Source of the DNA: Scleropages formosus
Lineage: Eukaryota > Chordata > Actinopteri > Osteoglossiformes > Osteoglossidae
Assembly: GCF_900964775.1 (NCBI RefSeq)
Contig: NC_041825.1
Location: 12,525,001-12,589,000, forward strand
Reading direction: 5' to 3'
Length of the DNA stretch: 64,000 nucleotides
Both the position numbers and the translations under genes were made by a program. Positions 12,811 to 23,342 of the stretch are shown one piece after another. The stretch's first letter is position 1. The number at the start of each line of letters is the position of its first letter. The notes beneath the pieces are model-generated. The model did not search any database and had not been told where the DNA came from. It was given only the letters and a program-made list of their open reading frames with translations.

Positions 12811-13599
12811 CTCAGACAACCATGCGACTCACAACATTCCCACAATGCTCTTCTTAAGCAGGAAACCAGCTCGCTTTATTGTCCATCAACTTGATCTGCA
12901 ACAGGAAAGCAACACAGAACAGTGAGAACAGACAGTGAAATTAAACATACATTTAATTAAATTAATAATTACCATTTCATAAAAATCAACATGGAAAGCA
13001 TCATAAATTGAGGCATCTGGACAGAAAATAAATTAGTCCATTTAATACTTACCCTATGGTTTTGCTAAGTTTATACATAATAAGCACAATACCTTTAGGT
13101 ACAAACTTCAGCGAGCTGCTAAATATTCAGAAGCGAGACTGTCCTTCCTCTGGTCCGTCATTTATAAACTCATGGCCCAGTCCATTGCCACATTTCCCAC
13201 AGAGAACCTGAAGAAACAAAAAGTCACATTTTTAGTTGCACGTCATCCTGGATGGACAAATGGAAGCGCCAACAACTTAAGGTTGATTCACAACCACTTG
13301 TGTGGTTTTCAAGGCAAGGGAGGACTAGAATGGTATGCCAATGCCTGTGCCTTTTGCCTCTTTGCATCTTGAGAGTGCAAACATGAGAGAAACAAGCAAA
13401 TAATACACCCTGAGGTAGATTCAAACCCCACAGCCACTGAGCTGCTCTGGATCTGAGATGCACTGGTTTTACCCATTGTGCCCCACAAGATCCTCCAGTG
13501 ACCCAGCAAAATAAATACACTAATAATTGAGATACTTTTATAGGATCTCTAAGACACTGTTCAAGTCCCTCTCTTAACAGATCATTGCATTTTTAAGCA

Positions 13600-13995
13600 A
13601 AGAACATAATCTTTTGTTAAGAGACTGAGCACTACAATACACACCTCCGGCTGTACAACCCTTGAGCAAGGCACTTACCCGAAAACTGCCTAGTAAAATT
13701 ACCTGGCAGTATAAATAATCAAAAGTGGCACATTGTAAATCACACACTCGGAGTGTGGAACTGCTTGTCTCAAGCAGGGGTCGCATTAAGTCAGAGCCTA
13801 ACCCTGTAACACAGGTTGCAAGTCTGAAGGGAGAGGGGACACATCCAGGACAGGATGCCAGTCCGTCGCAAAGCACCCCAAGCAGGACTCGACCCCCAGA
13901 ACTGCCAGAGAGCGAGACCCAGCCAAACCTGCTGCACTGCCGCACCCCGCACATTGTAAATCATTTTGGGAAAAAAAGCATCAGGTAAATGTGTG
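13600..13995 (+). repeat. SINE with L2-like tail, split by a younger SINE (partner 19911-20306)
   Basis: A degenerate tRNA-type SINE carries a nested, younger tRNA-derived SINE (minus, 13743-13949). The younger insert is flanked by a perfect 14 bp target site duplication, CACATTGTAAATCA, at 13729-13742 and 13950-13963. The same nested arrangement, with the same duplication, is at 20040-20274, so both insertions predate the duplication or its last homogenisation. An older degraded SINE lies at about 13375-13500. Confidence 0.8.
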
Positions 13996-14015
13996 ACCCA
14001 TATAATTAAAAAATA

Positions 14016-15058
14016 CAGACATGCGTCGCTTAATGATGGGGATACGGTCGGGGAAACGCGTCGTTAGGCAATTCTGTCGCTGGGCGAACATCGGAGTGTA
14101 CTTATACAAACCTAGATGGCATAGCCCACTACACACTTAGGATATATAGTACCGTGCAAAAGTCTTAGGCACTTAAATGTTTCACAAAAATATGTTTTAG
14201 ATGGGTTTTTATGTTATTAAACAATTACATTAATTGTTTAATGTCAATGGGAAAGAGCATATTTTAGATTTCCAAGCATTCCTTTTGCAAAAAGTTACAG
14301 TATTACAGTAAGGGTTTGTATATCATTAAAAAAAAAAGAAAGTAAACACATACAGACCAACACACACACACAGTCTGACACCTTTTGTCCTGAGTGGGAT
14401 TGTGGCGAACTGGAGCCCAACCCAGCAACATAGTGCGCAAGCTGGAGGGGGAGTAGACACACCAGGGATGGGATGCAGTCCATCGCAAGGCACCCCAAAC
14501 AGGACCCAGAGAGCGGGACCTGGCCAAGCACACCGCACCAAGCAGCTGTTGACGATGGATGGTTACTAAGCTTTGTAGGAAGTTTATTAACTAAGAGCAT
14601 TATTTTTTGAAGCATTCTCACTTCACAGCTTTTCCCCCCCAACCAAGTCCCTAAAACTTTTGCACAGTCCTGTTTGGCATAGCCAATTGCTCTTAAGAAG
14701 AGACGCAGTAAACACAAGATTTATGACGCTGCTGCCGGCGTAACACAGCATACTCTTTTAAACTTTTTTATAAGTAGACAGAGTACACTAAAATAATGAT
14801 AACAACTGCACTATGGTGAATACATAAACAAGTACCATAGGTGTTTATCATCAAGTATTATGTACTGTACTTAACTGTATGTGCTATACTTTTTTACACA
14901 ACTGGCAGCGCAGCAGGTTTGTTTACAGCAACACCACCACGAACATGTGAGGAACATGTTGTGCTACGACATGTCTAGTTGAGAAGAATTTTCCAGCTCC
15001 ATTATAATCTTGTGGTACCAGAGCCCTATACGATCAGTGCTTAAGCAGCATATGACAG
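14016..15058. mobile_element. Nonautonomous Tigger-type DNA element (partner about 20327-21372)
   Basis: Starts at a TA with CAGACATGCGTCGC and ends near 15058 with a roughly inverted copy (TGTCATATGCTGC on the minus strand). It has no ORF. A tRNA-derived SINE (minus, about 14365-14545; partner 20676-20856) is nested in it. The termini resemble those of the smaller element at 33603-34020. The exact right end is uncertain. Confidence 0.6.
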
Positions 15059-16180
15059 TGTTAGGTCATTAGAGCGGAGGAAAAGGAATGGCTAGAATAC
15101 CATTTTCACCCCATCCTCCCCCCAAAAAAATGTACTGACTACATCAAGTAGTATGCAAAATTAACTATTCAGCTTGAACCATTACTGAACACGGTCACGT
15201 GTTGACCTTGAAGGCCGAAAGGGTTTCCATGTGTTTGGTGACGCTGTCCTCGCGGAGGGTCTCTATGAACGCGGGCCAAGGGGAGGAATGTTCATACTTG
15301 GACCGACTGGAGAACAGCGGGTGCTTACACTTGGCGCACACATAAATACCTGCAGATGCAAAAAAAGCAACAGGAATTAAACACTCAACACATATTATAA
15401 GAAATGTCTCAGTTGAACACTTTCCTCCAAACCGACGTCACGTGACGTGCAAGAAGGAACGCGCGATTTGTTACCGAAGTGAGACAACGCCGTTACTGAC
15501 AACACGCGATACTAGCCGAGTCACAGATTCATGTGAAATACCGCGGCTTTAGTGTGGCCAATACACGTTACACTAAATTAAATACACTTATTTAAGCAGT
15601 GGCTTCTCTCCAGAGACGCGCGGCTCGGACTGAAAAGGAGTGCCTCAGCCTCAGCCTCAGCGCAGACACCCGATCGATTCTCTCCGTCACTGTCACTTCC
15701 GACGCCACAGCGGCCCCTTTGCTACGTACACAAGTTGGCGAGAGCCTCGTCCACTCCGTGTCACATTTCGCTTACGAACTCCTCGAATAACGAATCACCT
15801 CTCCGCCCAAATTAAGCTCGTAAATACGGAATCCGCTGTACGTGGAACTGAACAAAACGTGCACTAGTCTCGAGCTCTTACGTAAAGACCTCGCGCTTCC
15901 GCAGTGCAGTGCGCGTGCACGTTTACGCAACGGTTTTATAACCTCCTGTTACACCGTCCTGAGCACCTGACGAAGGCTGAAGCGCAGAAAATCAGTAACA
16001 TTACTAACTTTCAACTTTTTGATAGCTTCGGCGAAGTACGAGTCTTGCAAAAGCAGAAATTTGGCAGATTCACTCTTTTTCCGCACAGAAAAGTGTTGAG
16101 ATAAGTGGTATCTCTAGCTAGAGCTACCTTCATATGATATAAAAAAAACTCATAAATACGTACCTGGTTGGTTTGAAGTG

Positions 16181-16670
16181 GTTGTGATAGGAAGAAAGAA
16201 AAAAAGAGCACGACACTGACACTTGGTCTCAGGTTACAGAAGTCTTTAATCAGACTCGTGGGCGCACGGGTGAGGCTCCTGGGGAGAGTCACACCGGATC
16301 AGCCAGGCAAGCAGATATTTATACACAGTCTAGAGGATACATGTTATTGTTTCAACATTCCAGACGTGTCACTGTGCCCCTCAATCTCTCATCCTCTCGT
16401 AAACACACCTCCAACCGTCGCCAGTTTATCTCCTTTCTTACACGCAACAGTCGGCACACATCCTCTGGGCTTTACGTAAATCTGCATAAGCCACATTCCT
16501 CTGATATCTCATAGGAACAGGCTGACACGGGAGGGGGGCAAACTGACACCAAACTTTAGCCTGGAATGTGGCGCTTTGCATAGACTGTTCAACAGTTAAA
16601 CATTCTTGAACATTCTACTACAGAAGCATGTACGAATAGCAAAGCTTTAAAACCAAATTTTCATTCCACA
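16181..16670 (-). mobile_element. Solo-LTR-like sequence at the duplication junction
   Basis: About 490 bp between the two duplicated units, starting TGTGG and ending TATCA on the minus strand. It has an LTR-like order: a TATAAATA box near 16318, then an ATTAAA-type poly(A) signal near 16247, then a pyrimidine-rich U5-like end. No internal coding region is present, so it is a solo LTR fossil of an unresolved retroviral or LTR-retrotransposon family. Flanking duplication is weak (GTTG versus ATTG), as might be expected at a rearranged junction. It points in the same direction as msrb1. Confidence 0.55.
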
Positions 16671-16717
16671 ATTGTTGCTCACCATTTTCAAAATTTTAGT
16701 TGTGGTGGACAAAGAAC

Positions 16718-18529
16718 CTAGATGCTGGATGATGATGATATGTGGCTTCTTGCAATATCTCCTCCTTTATGATCATCCTCAAGATAGACTTCAACTTGAA
16801 CAGCTGAGGCTGTGCACGTCTTGTGGGATGTGGAAGGCTGAGAAATGGCTGGCTGACTTGTGCATTCAGTCTTCCTTATGAAGTTAGATGACCGATCAGC
16901 TGTTTTTCTTTTGTTCTCGTAAATCTCTCGATAACACGCTAAGGACTCATCCACACCTCTTTGGACTTTGAAGAACCGTGAGGCATTGGGATCCATTTTC
17001 TCTAATCGTGCCATTCCTGACGCAATCTCAAGGAACGCTGTCGACATTTCTTTGGTAATGAAACGTTTTGGTTCCTCTTCCGGCTCTTTCGATGCCTCAG
17101 CTTGAATTTCTGCAACTTTTGTTGCTTCTAATTCAAGCAGATCTTCACTGGTTAATTCCTGTCCATGCGATTCAATCCATTCTTCAAGATCATTTCCATC
17201 AACGTCTAATTCCAACTGCTCAGCAAGCTTCAGAATTTTTTCAGCGACTTCCTCACAAGTCTCATCCTTTTCAAAACCATTGAAGCAACACGCAAACTGC
17301 GGGCACAAGCTTTTCCAAGCAGAAATACAACAATTCTGTGAAAGCGCTTGCCATGCCTTTGCAATGTTTAGAATACCGTGGTAAAGACTGTACGACTTCC
17401 AAAAGTCTCTGACCATTTGATTAGGATCTCTGTCCAGAGCAGCTGCTGCCTGCGCAAAAGTCGCGCGCAAATAATACGCTTTGAAGTTTGCCATCACACC
17501 CTGTTCCATCGGCTGGATGAGCAAAGTGTTGTTGTTGGATGGAAGGAACACGACTTTAACATTCGGATGAAAATCGTCCAAATGAGCAGGATGACCGGGA
17601 GCATTGTCGAGAATAAGCAAAATCTTGAAGGGAATGCCTTTCTCCCTGCAATATTTCTCAACTTCAGGGATGAAACAGTTAAAAAACCAGTCCTCAAAAA
17701 TTGCAACAGTAACAGATGCTTTTGGATTTGACCGATAATAAACAGGGAGAGTTGCCTTACTGATGCCCTTCAATGCACGTGGATTTTCTGAATGATAGAC
17801 AAGCAGTGGTTTAACCTTACAGCAACCAGAAGCATTGCACCCAAGCAACAGAGTCAGTCTATCTTTTCCAGCTTTGAATCCTGACATTTCTTTTTCTTCT
17901 TCAGAAATACATGTCTGAGACGGCATTTTCTTCCAGAACAGTCCAGTTTCATCTACATTAAAAATCTGTTGCTGCAAATAACCCCCTTCTTTGATTATTT
18001 CCTTCAACATGGCAGAAAAGCTTTCAGTTGCTGCTACATCACCACTAGCAGCATCACCACTAACTTTGTTATGAAGACCAACACGATTCTTAAAACGGTG
18101 AAACCATCCATTACTGGCCACAAATGACTGACAAGCAGTTGGATACTTTCCCTTTATATCTTCATAAAGACTTCTAGCCTTTGCTTGAATATTCATTAGG
18201 CTTAATGGGACACATTTTCGGATTTGGTCTTCCATCCACATCATCAATAACTTTTCCATTTCATAAATAGCACCAGAACGCTGTTTCGTTATTATTGTTG
18301 ACTTTAAAGGGGCACATCCTTTCACATGCTCTTTGATACGGGCAGCATTCTTCACAATTGTATTCACTGTTGACACCGACAGACCAAGTTCACGCGCTAT
18401 TGCCGATAAGTTCTGTCCACCTTCATATTTCTTTATCATTTTCATTTTCATCTCTAAATCAATTTTTGTACGCTTCCGCTTGGGTTGTGTAATCTTAGCA
18501 TCTGTGTGCCTCTTTCCAGTCATGATCAT
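16718..18529 (-). CDS. Tigger transposase, copy 2, intact ORF
   Basis: The 603-residue partner of the transposase in the first unit, with the same helix-turn-helix, CENP-B-like and DDE_1 domains and the same D193, D308, E342 triad. About ten residues differ, clustered at the N-terminal region (62-84), at residue 144, and after residue about 480; some 340 central residues are identical. The ORF stops ten residues earlier than copy 1. Just past its 3' end the duplication stops and LTR-like sequence begins, so the AATAAA used by copy 1 is absent here. Confidence 0.9.
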   Translation of the reverse strand: MIMTGKRHTDAKITQPKRKRTKIDLEMKMKMIKKYEGGQNLSAIARELGLSVSTVNTIVKNAARIKEHVKGCAPLKSTIITKQRSGAIYEMEKLLMMWMEDQIRKCVPLSLMNIQAKARSLYEDIKGKYPTACQSFVASNGWFHRFKNRVGLHNKVSGDAASGDVAATESFSAMLKEIIKEGGYLQQQIFNVDETGLFWKKMPSQTCISEEEKEMSGFKAGKDRLTLLLGCNASGCCKVKPLLVYHSENPRALKGISKATLPVYYRSNPKASVTVAIFEDWFFNCFIPEVEKYCREKGIPFKILLILDNAPGHPAHLDDFHPNVKVVFLPSNNNTLLIQPMEQGVMANFKAYYLRATFAQAAAALDRDPNQMVRDFWKSYSLYHGILNIAKAWQALSQNCCISAWKSLCPQFACCFNGFEKDETCEEVAEKILKLAEQLELDVDGNDLEEWIESHGQELTSEDLLELEATKVAEIQAEASKEPEEEPKRFITKEMSTAFLEIASGMARLEKMDPNASRFFKVQRGVDESLACYREIYENKRKTADRSSNFIRKTECTSQPAISQPSTSHKTCTASAVQVEVYLEDDHKGGDIARSHISSSSSI

Positions 18530-19053
18530 AGTATGACTAAAGTCACAAACACAAGAAAATGTCTGAAAGAATGAAAATGTTTAGAAACTGATTGGTAGCA
18601 AGTACAAACCAAGACCGAAGAAAAAGGAACTGGTTCCTATGGTGAAATGTGAGAAATTAACTGTACTTTAGAATCACGTATCTGCGATCTCTCCTCCTGT
18701 TGATGTAACGCACTCTTTGTAATTTTCTCTGACATGTATATTGCTCTGAAGATAATCATTTGCTTAATGAACAAAGGTAAATGTGCTGTATAGTTAGTGA
18801 AAGGTCACCACAAGGCACCAGCACAGGCAATGTATGTCAGCAATGCAAAGTTTTCTTAATTTTTACTATTGATTATTTTAAATTTGCATAAGTACAAAAA
18901 TTACATAAACTGCATATTACACAGCCCAAAATGTGTCTGTATTGCTCTACAAACAATTTTAGGAACAAGGGAGGCTGTCGTAGTGTAATACTGTACAATT
19001 GTGTGTGTACAACTGAAATAAAGCAATGTCAGAGTCACGGTGTTCATTTCCCG

Positions 19054-19121
19054 GTGTGGTCACGGACACATCTGTGTGCTGAACGAAGCTTTGTCCAACA
19101 CGCTTCATAAGCCATCCACAC
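19054..19121 (-). promoter_or_regulatory. SECIS element of msrb1 (complete copy)
   Basis: Hand-folded in the 3' UTR on the minus strand, about 65 nt past the stop codon. Lower helix GTGTGG/CCACAC is followed by an internal loop and the quartet ATGA...AGAT, which supplies the tandem G-A/A-G non-Watson-Crick pairs. A roughly 9 bp upper helix (GTGTTGGAC with GTTCAGCAC) follows. The apical loop begins AAAG. This matches the eukaryotic SECIS plan needed to recode the exon 3 TGA as selenocysteine. Confidence 0.85.
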
Positions 19122-19186
19122 CTCAGACAACCATGCGACTCACAACATTCCCACAATGCTCTTCTTAAGCAGGAAACCAGCTCGCT

Positions 19187-22100
19187 TTATTGTCCATCAA
19201 CTTGATCTGCAACAGGAAAGCAACACAGAACAGTGAGAACAGACAGTGAAATTAAACATACATTTAATTAAATTAATAATTACCATTTCATAAAAATCAA
19301 CATGGAAAGCATCATAAATTGAGGCATCTGGACAGAAAATAAATTAGTCCATTTAATACTTACCCTATGGTTTTGCTAAGTTTATACATAATAAGCACAA
19401 TACCTTTAGGTACAAACTTCAGCGAGCTGCTAAATATTCAGAAGCGAGACTGTCCTTCCTCTGGTCCGTCATTTATAAACTCATGGCCCAGTCCATTGCC
19501 ACATTTCCCACAGAGAACCTGAAGAAACAAAAAGTCACATTTTTAGTTGCACGTCATCCTGGATGGACAAATGGAAGCGCCAACAACTTAAGGTTGATTC
19601 ACAACCACTTGTGTGGTTTTCAAGGCAAGGGAGGACTAGAATGGTATGCCAATGCCTGTGCCTTTTGCCTCTTTGCATCTTGAGAGTGCAAACATGAGAG
19701 AAACAAGCAAATAATACACCCTGAGGTAGATTCAAACCCCACAGCCACTGAGCTGCTCTGGATCTGAGATGCACTGGTTTTACCCATTGTGCCCCACAAG
19801 ATCCTCCAGTGACCCAGCAAAATAAATACACTAATAATTGAGATACTTTTATAGGATCTCTAAGACACTGTTCAAGTCCCTCTCTTAACAGATCATTGCA
19901 TTTTTAAGCAAAGAACATAATCTTTTGTTAAGAGACTGAGCACTACAATACACACCTCCGGCTGTACAACCCTTGAGCAAGGCACTTACCCGAAAACTGC
20001 CTAGTAAAATTACCTGGCAGTATAAATAATCAAAAGTGGCACATTGTAAATCACACACTCGGAGTGTGGAACTGCTTGTCTCAAGCAGGGGTCGCATTAA
20101 GTCAGAGCCTAACCCTGCAACACAGGTTGCAAGTCTGAAGGGAGAGGGGACACATCCAGGACAGGATGCCAGTCCGTCGCAAAGCACCCCAAGCAGGACT
20201 CGACCCCCAGAACTGCCAGAGAGCGAGACCCAGCCAAACCTGCTGCACTGCCGCACCCCGCACATTGTAAATCATTTTGGGAAAAAAAGCATCAGGTAAA
20301 TGTGTGACCCATATAATTAAAAAATACAGACATGCGTCGCTTAATGATGGGGATACGGTCGGGGAAACGCGTCGTTAGGCAATTCTGTCGCTGGGCGAAC
20401 ATCGGAGTGTACTTATACAAACCTAGATGGCATAGCCCACTACACACTTAGGATATATAGTACCGTGCAAAAGTCTTAGGCACTTAAATGTTTCACAAAA
20501 ATATGTTTTAGATGGGTTTTTATGTTATTAAACAATTACATTAATTGTTTAATGTCAATGGGAAAGAGCATATTTTAGATTTCCAAGCATTCCTTTTGCA
20601 AAAAGTTACAGTATTACAGTAAGGGTTTGTATATCATTAAAAAAAAAAAAGAAAGTAAACACATACAGACCAACACACACACACAGTCTGACACCTTTTG
20701 TCCTGAGTGGGATTGTGGCGAACTGGAGCCCAACCCAGCAACATAGTGCGCAAGCTGGAGGGGGAGTAGACACACCAGGGATGGGATGCAGTCCATCGCA
20801 AGGCACCCCAAACAGGACCCAGAGAGCGGGACCTGGCCAAGCACACCGCACCAAGCAGCTGTTGACGATGGATGGTTACTAAGCTTTGTAGGAAGTTTAT
20901 TAACTAAGAGCATTATTTTTTGAAGCATTCTCACTTCACAGCTTTTCCCCCCCAACCAAGTCCCTAAAACTTTTGCACAGTCCTGTTTGGCATAGCCAAT
21001 TGCTCCTAAGAAGAGACGCAGTAAACACAAGATTTATGACGCTGCTGCCGGCGTAACAAAGCATACTCTTTTAAACTTTTTTATAAGTAGAAAGAGTACA
21101 TTAAAATAATGATAACAATTGCACCATGGTGAATACATAAACAAGTACCATAGGTGTTTATCATCAAGTATTATGTACTGTACTTAACTGTATGTGCTAT
21201 ACTTTTTTACACAACTGGCAGCGCAGCAGGTTTGTTTACAGCAACACCACCACGAACATGTGAGGAACACGTTGTGCTACGACATGTCTAGTTGAGAAGA
21301 ATTTTCCAGCTCCATTATAATCTTGTGGTACCAGAGCCCTATACGATCAGTCCTTAAGCAGCATATGACAGTGTTAGGTCATTAGAGCAGAGGAAAAGGA
21401 ATGGCTAGAATACCATTTTCACCCCATCCTCCCCCCAAAAAAATGTACTGACTACATCAAGTAGTATGCAAAATTAACTATTCAGCTTGAACCATTACTG
21501 AACACGGTCACGTGTTGACCTTGAAGGCCGAAAGGGTTTCCATGTGTTTGGTGACGCTGTCCTCGCGGAGGGTCTCTATGAACGCGGGCCAAGGGGAGGA
21601 ATGTTCATACTTGGACCGACTGGAGAACAGCGGGTGCTTACACTTGGCGCACACATAAATACCTGCAGATGCAAAAAAAGCAACAGGAATTAAACACTCA
21701 ACACATATTATAAGAAATGTCTCAGTTGAACACTTTCCTCCAAACCGACGTCACGTGACGTGCAAGAAGGAACGCGCGATTTGTTACCGAAGTGAGACAA
21801 CGCCGTTACTTTGACAACACGCGATACTAGCCGAGTCACAGATTCATGTGAAATACCGCGGCTTTAGTGTGGCCAATACACGTTACACTAAATTAAATAC
21901 ACTTATTTAAGCAGTGGCTTCTCTCCAGAGACGCGCGGCTCGGACTGAAAAGGAGTGCCTCAGCCTCAGCCTCAGCCTCAGCGCAGACACCCGATCGATT
22001 CTCTCCGTCACTGTCACTTCCGACGCCACAGCGGCCCCTTTGCTACGTACACAAGTTGGCGAGAGCCTCGTCCACTCCGTGTCACATTTCGCTTACGAAC

Positions 22101-22549
22101 TCCTCGAATAACGAATCACCTCTCCGCCCAAATTAAGCTCGTAAATACGGAATCCGCTGTACGTGGAACTGAACAAAACGTGCACTAGTCTCGAGCTCTT
22201 ACGTAAAGACCTCGCGCTTCCGCAGTGCAGTGCGCGTGCACGTTTACGCAACGGTTTTATAACCTCCTGTTACACCGTCCTGAGCACCTGACGAAGGCTG
22301 AAGCGCAGAAAATCAGTAACATTACTAACTTTCAACTTTTTGATAGCTTCGGCGAAGTACGAGTCTTGCAAAAGCAGTACTTCAAATTACCTCTTCCATT
22401 TGGCAGAGCATTTACGGCTTTGCAGCACAGAAGTGTTTAGAATAGAAACTCTAACTGATATCTCTAGCTAGAGCTTCTTTCATAAAATGCGTACCTGGTT
22501 TGAAGTGATCTTTATATATTTCTCCACCGAAAAATGAACAAAAAGACAT
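19187..22549 (-). CDS. msrb1: Methionine-R-sulfoxide reductase B1 (selenoprotein), complete copy
   Basis: Reduces methionine-R-sulfoxide in proteins, in cytosol and nucleus, using a selenocysteine. Four coding exons on the minus strand: 22495-22549, 21520-21662, 19404-19518 and 19187-19206. All have GT-AG borders and consistent phase and give 110 residues; the human protein has 116. The N-terminus [10 protein letters not shown] is diagnostic. Two zinc CxxC pairs are visible (CAKC near residue 23, CGKC near 69), as is the [15 protein letters not shown] block. The catalytic Sec is the in-frame TGA at 19438-19440, in the context [12 protein letters not shown]. The ORF ends with TAA at 19187-19189, and a SECIS element follows in the 3' UTR. 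Exon 1 lies next to a promoter-like segment not present in the other copy, so this is the likely functional gene. An ordinary ORF search misses it because of the short exons and the TGA. Confidence 0.93.
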
Positions 22550-22760
22550 TTTAAATACGCAAACTTCGGACAATCACGCGATCCGAAGCACCACCAAACG
22601 ATGTTGACAAACTACAATGATCCTGAGTAGCCTACGAGAATCCAATCAGGATCGCAGCCGGCGGTCACGTGGTGCCGCAAATGCTCACATGACTTTTGAG
22701 ACCATCGCAGCGATTCTATTGGCCAAAGCATTGCGGATCTGGAATAATGTTTAAGTGACG
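22550..22760 (-). promoter_or_regulatory. Candidate msrb1 promoter
   Basis: Directly upstream of the msrb1 ATG. It holds a CCAAT on the plus strand (22642-22646), an ATTGG (22718-22722) and a CACGTG E-box (22666-22671), with no obvious TATA box. This looks like a housekeeping-type promoter. It has no equivalent next to the second copy, where LTR-like DNA replaces it. Promoter role is inferred from position and motifs only. Confidence 0.5.
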
Positions 22761-23129
22761 TGTTCCGAATAACCTGGCAGTTACTGTACATCTCTGCTGC
22801 ACAAGGAGAGTGAGAACAGGACTATCATGTAACTCAAGGATGGGATTGATGTAAATTGTTCGTTTTGTAACCTGCATCCAGAAACGGTGCCTCACCTCTT
22901 TGGCACTGCCGCGTTATACCAAAAAACTATGGAGAGATGTTTCAAAATTTATTATTTGATAAACTAAAACTGTGCAAGGATTTTTCTTTGTACTATGAAT
23001 ATGTTTAGGTTCTTTTGTTTTGATAGACGTACAGAGAAACAAGCATATATCATTAATTTATTAATCATTTTGGCTAAGTATCATGCACAGGTCAAAATAT
23101 GCTAATAAAACACCTATATTTGTTTTTCA

Positions 23130-23342
23130 CACACACACACACATTCTCAGAACCGCTTGTCCCATACGGGGTCACGGGGAACCGGAGCCTACCCGGCAAC
23201 ACAGGGCGTAAGGCTGGAGAGAGGGAGGGGACACACCCAGGACGGGACGCCAGTCCGCCGCAAGGCACCCCAAGCGGGACTTGAACCCCAGACCCACCGG
23301 AGAGCAGGGCTGCGGTCCAACCCACTGCGCCACCGCACCCCC
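23130..23342 (-). repeat. tRNA-derived SINE
   Basis: Full-length minus copy ending in a CA run at its 3' tail (23130-23141). Flanks 22760-23130 and 23342-24280 hold no gene; they include a (TTA)n at 23508-23531, an alternating GCGCGCGCGC run near 23641 and an A-run at 24067-24086. Confidence 0.9.

Larger units (their letters stand above)
10361..16056. repeat. Tandem duplication unit, copy 1
   Basis: Matches 16672-22377 nearly base for base at an offset of 6311-6321. It contains a Tigger ORF, an L2-like tail, msrb1 SECIS and exons 4-2, nested SINEs and a Tigger-type nonautonomous element. Identity looks like roughly 99% over most of the unit but falls at both ends. The first about 80 bp differ at several sites, and beyond 16056 the match continues only at about 70% with indels to about 16180. 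Confidence 0.95.
12876..16180 (-). pseudogene. msrb1: Second msrb1 copy, exons 2-4 intact, start lost
   Basis: Tandem copy of the preceding gene. Exons 2 (15207-15349), 3 (13093-13207) and 4 (12876-12895) encode the same protein as the complete copy, including the Sec TGA at 13127-13129, and a SECIS follows. Only the 3' end of exon 1 is recognisable (about 16163-16180, coding HFKP-like sequence, with a splice donor CCAG|GTACGT). It carries four extra bases before the donor, and no in-frame ATG precedes it. Upstream the sequence turns into LTR-like DNA. Without a new start the product could only begin at an internal Met in exon 2 and would lose the first CxxC. I call it a beheaded copy and probable pseudogene, but transcription from the adjacent LTR into the retained donor is possible. 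Confidence 0.8.
16672..22377. repeat. Tandem duplication unit, copy 2
   Basis: Second unit of the msrb1/Tigger tandem duplication, separated from copy 1 by about 615 bp (16057-16671). Compared with copy 1 it has small length changes: extra A bases near 20641, two extra bases near 21811 and one extra CAGCCT unit near 21970. It continues without interruption into msrb1 exon 1 and its promoter, so it is the anchored, probably ancestral position of the gene. Confidence 0.95.

Noticed and set aside
13127-13129. In-frame TGA in msrb1 exon 3 taken as a pseudogene stop
   Set aside because: It falls exactly at the catalytic selenocysteine codon and a SECIS follows, so it is a recoded codon rather than a lesion.
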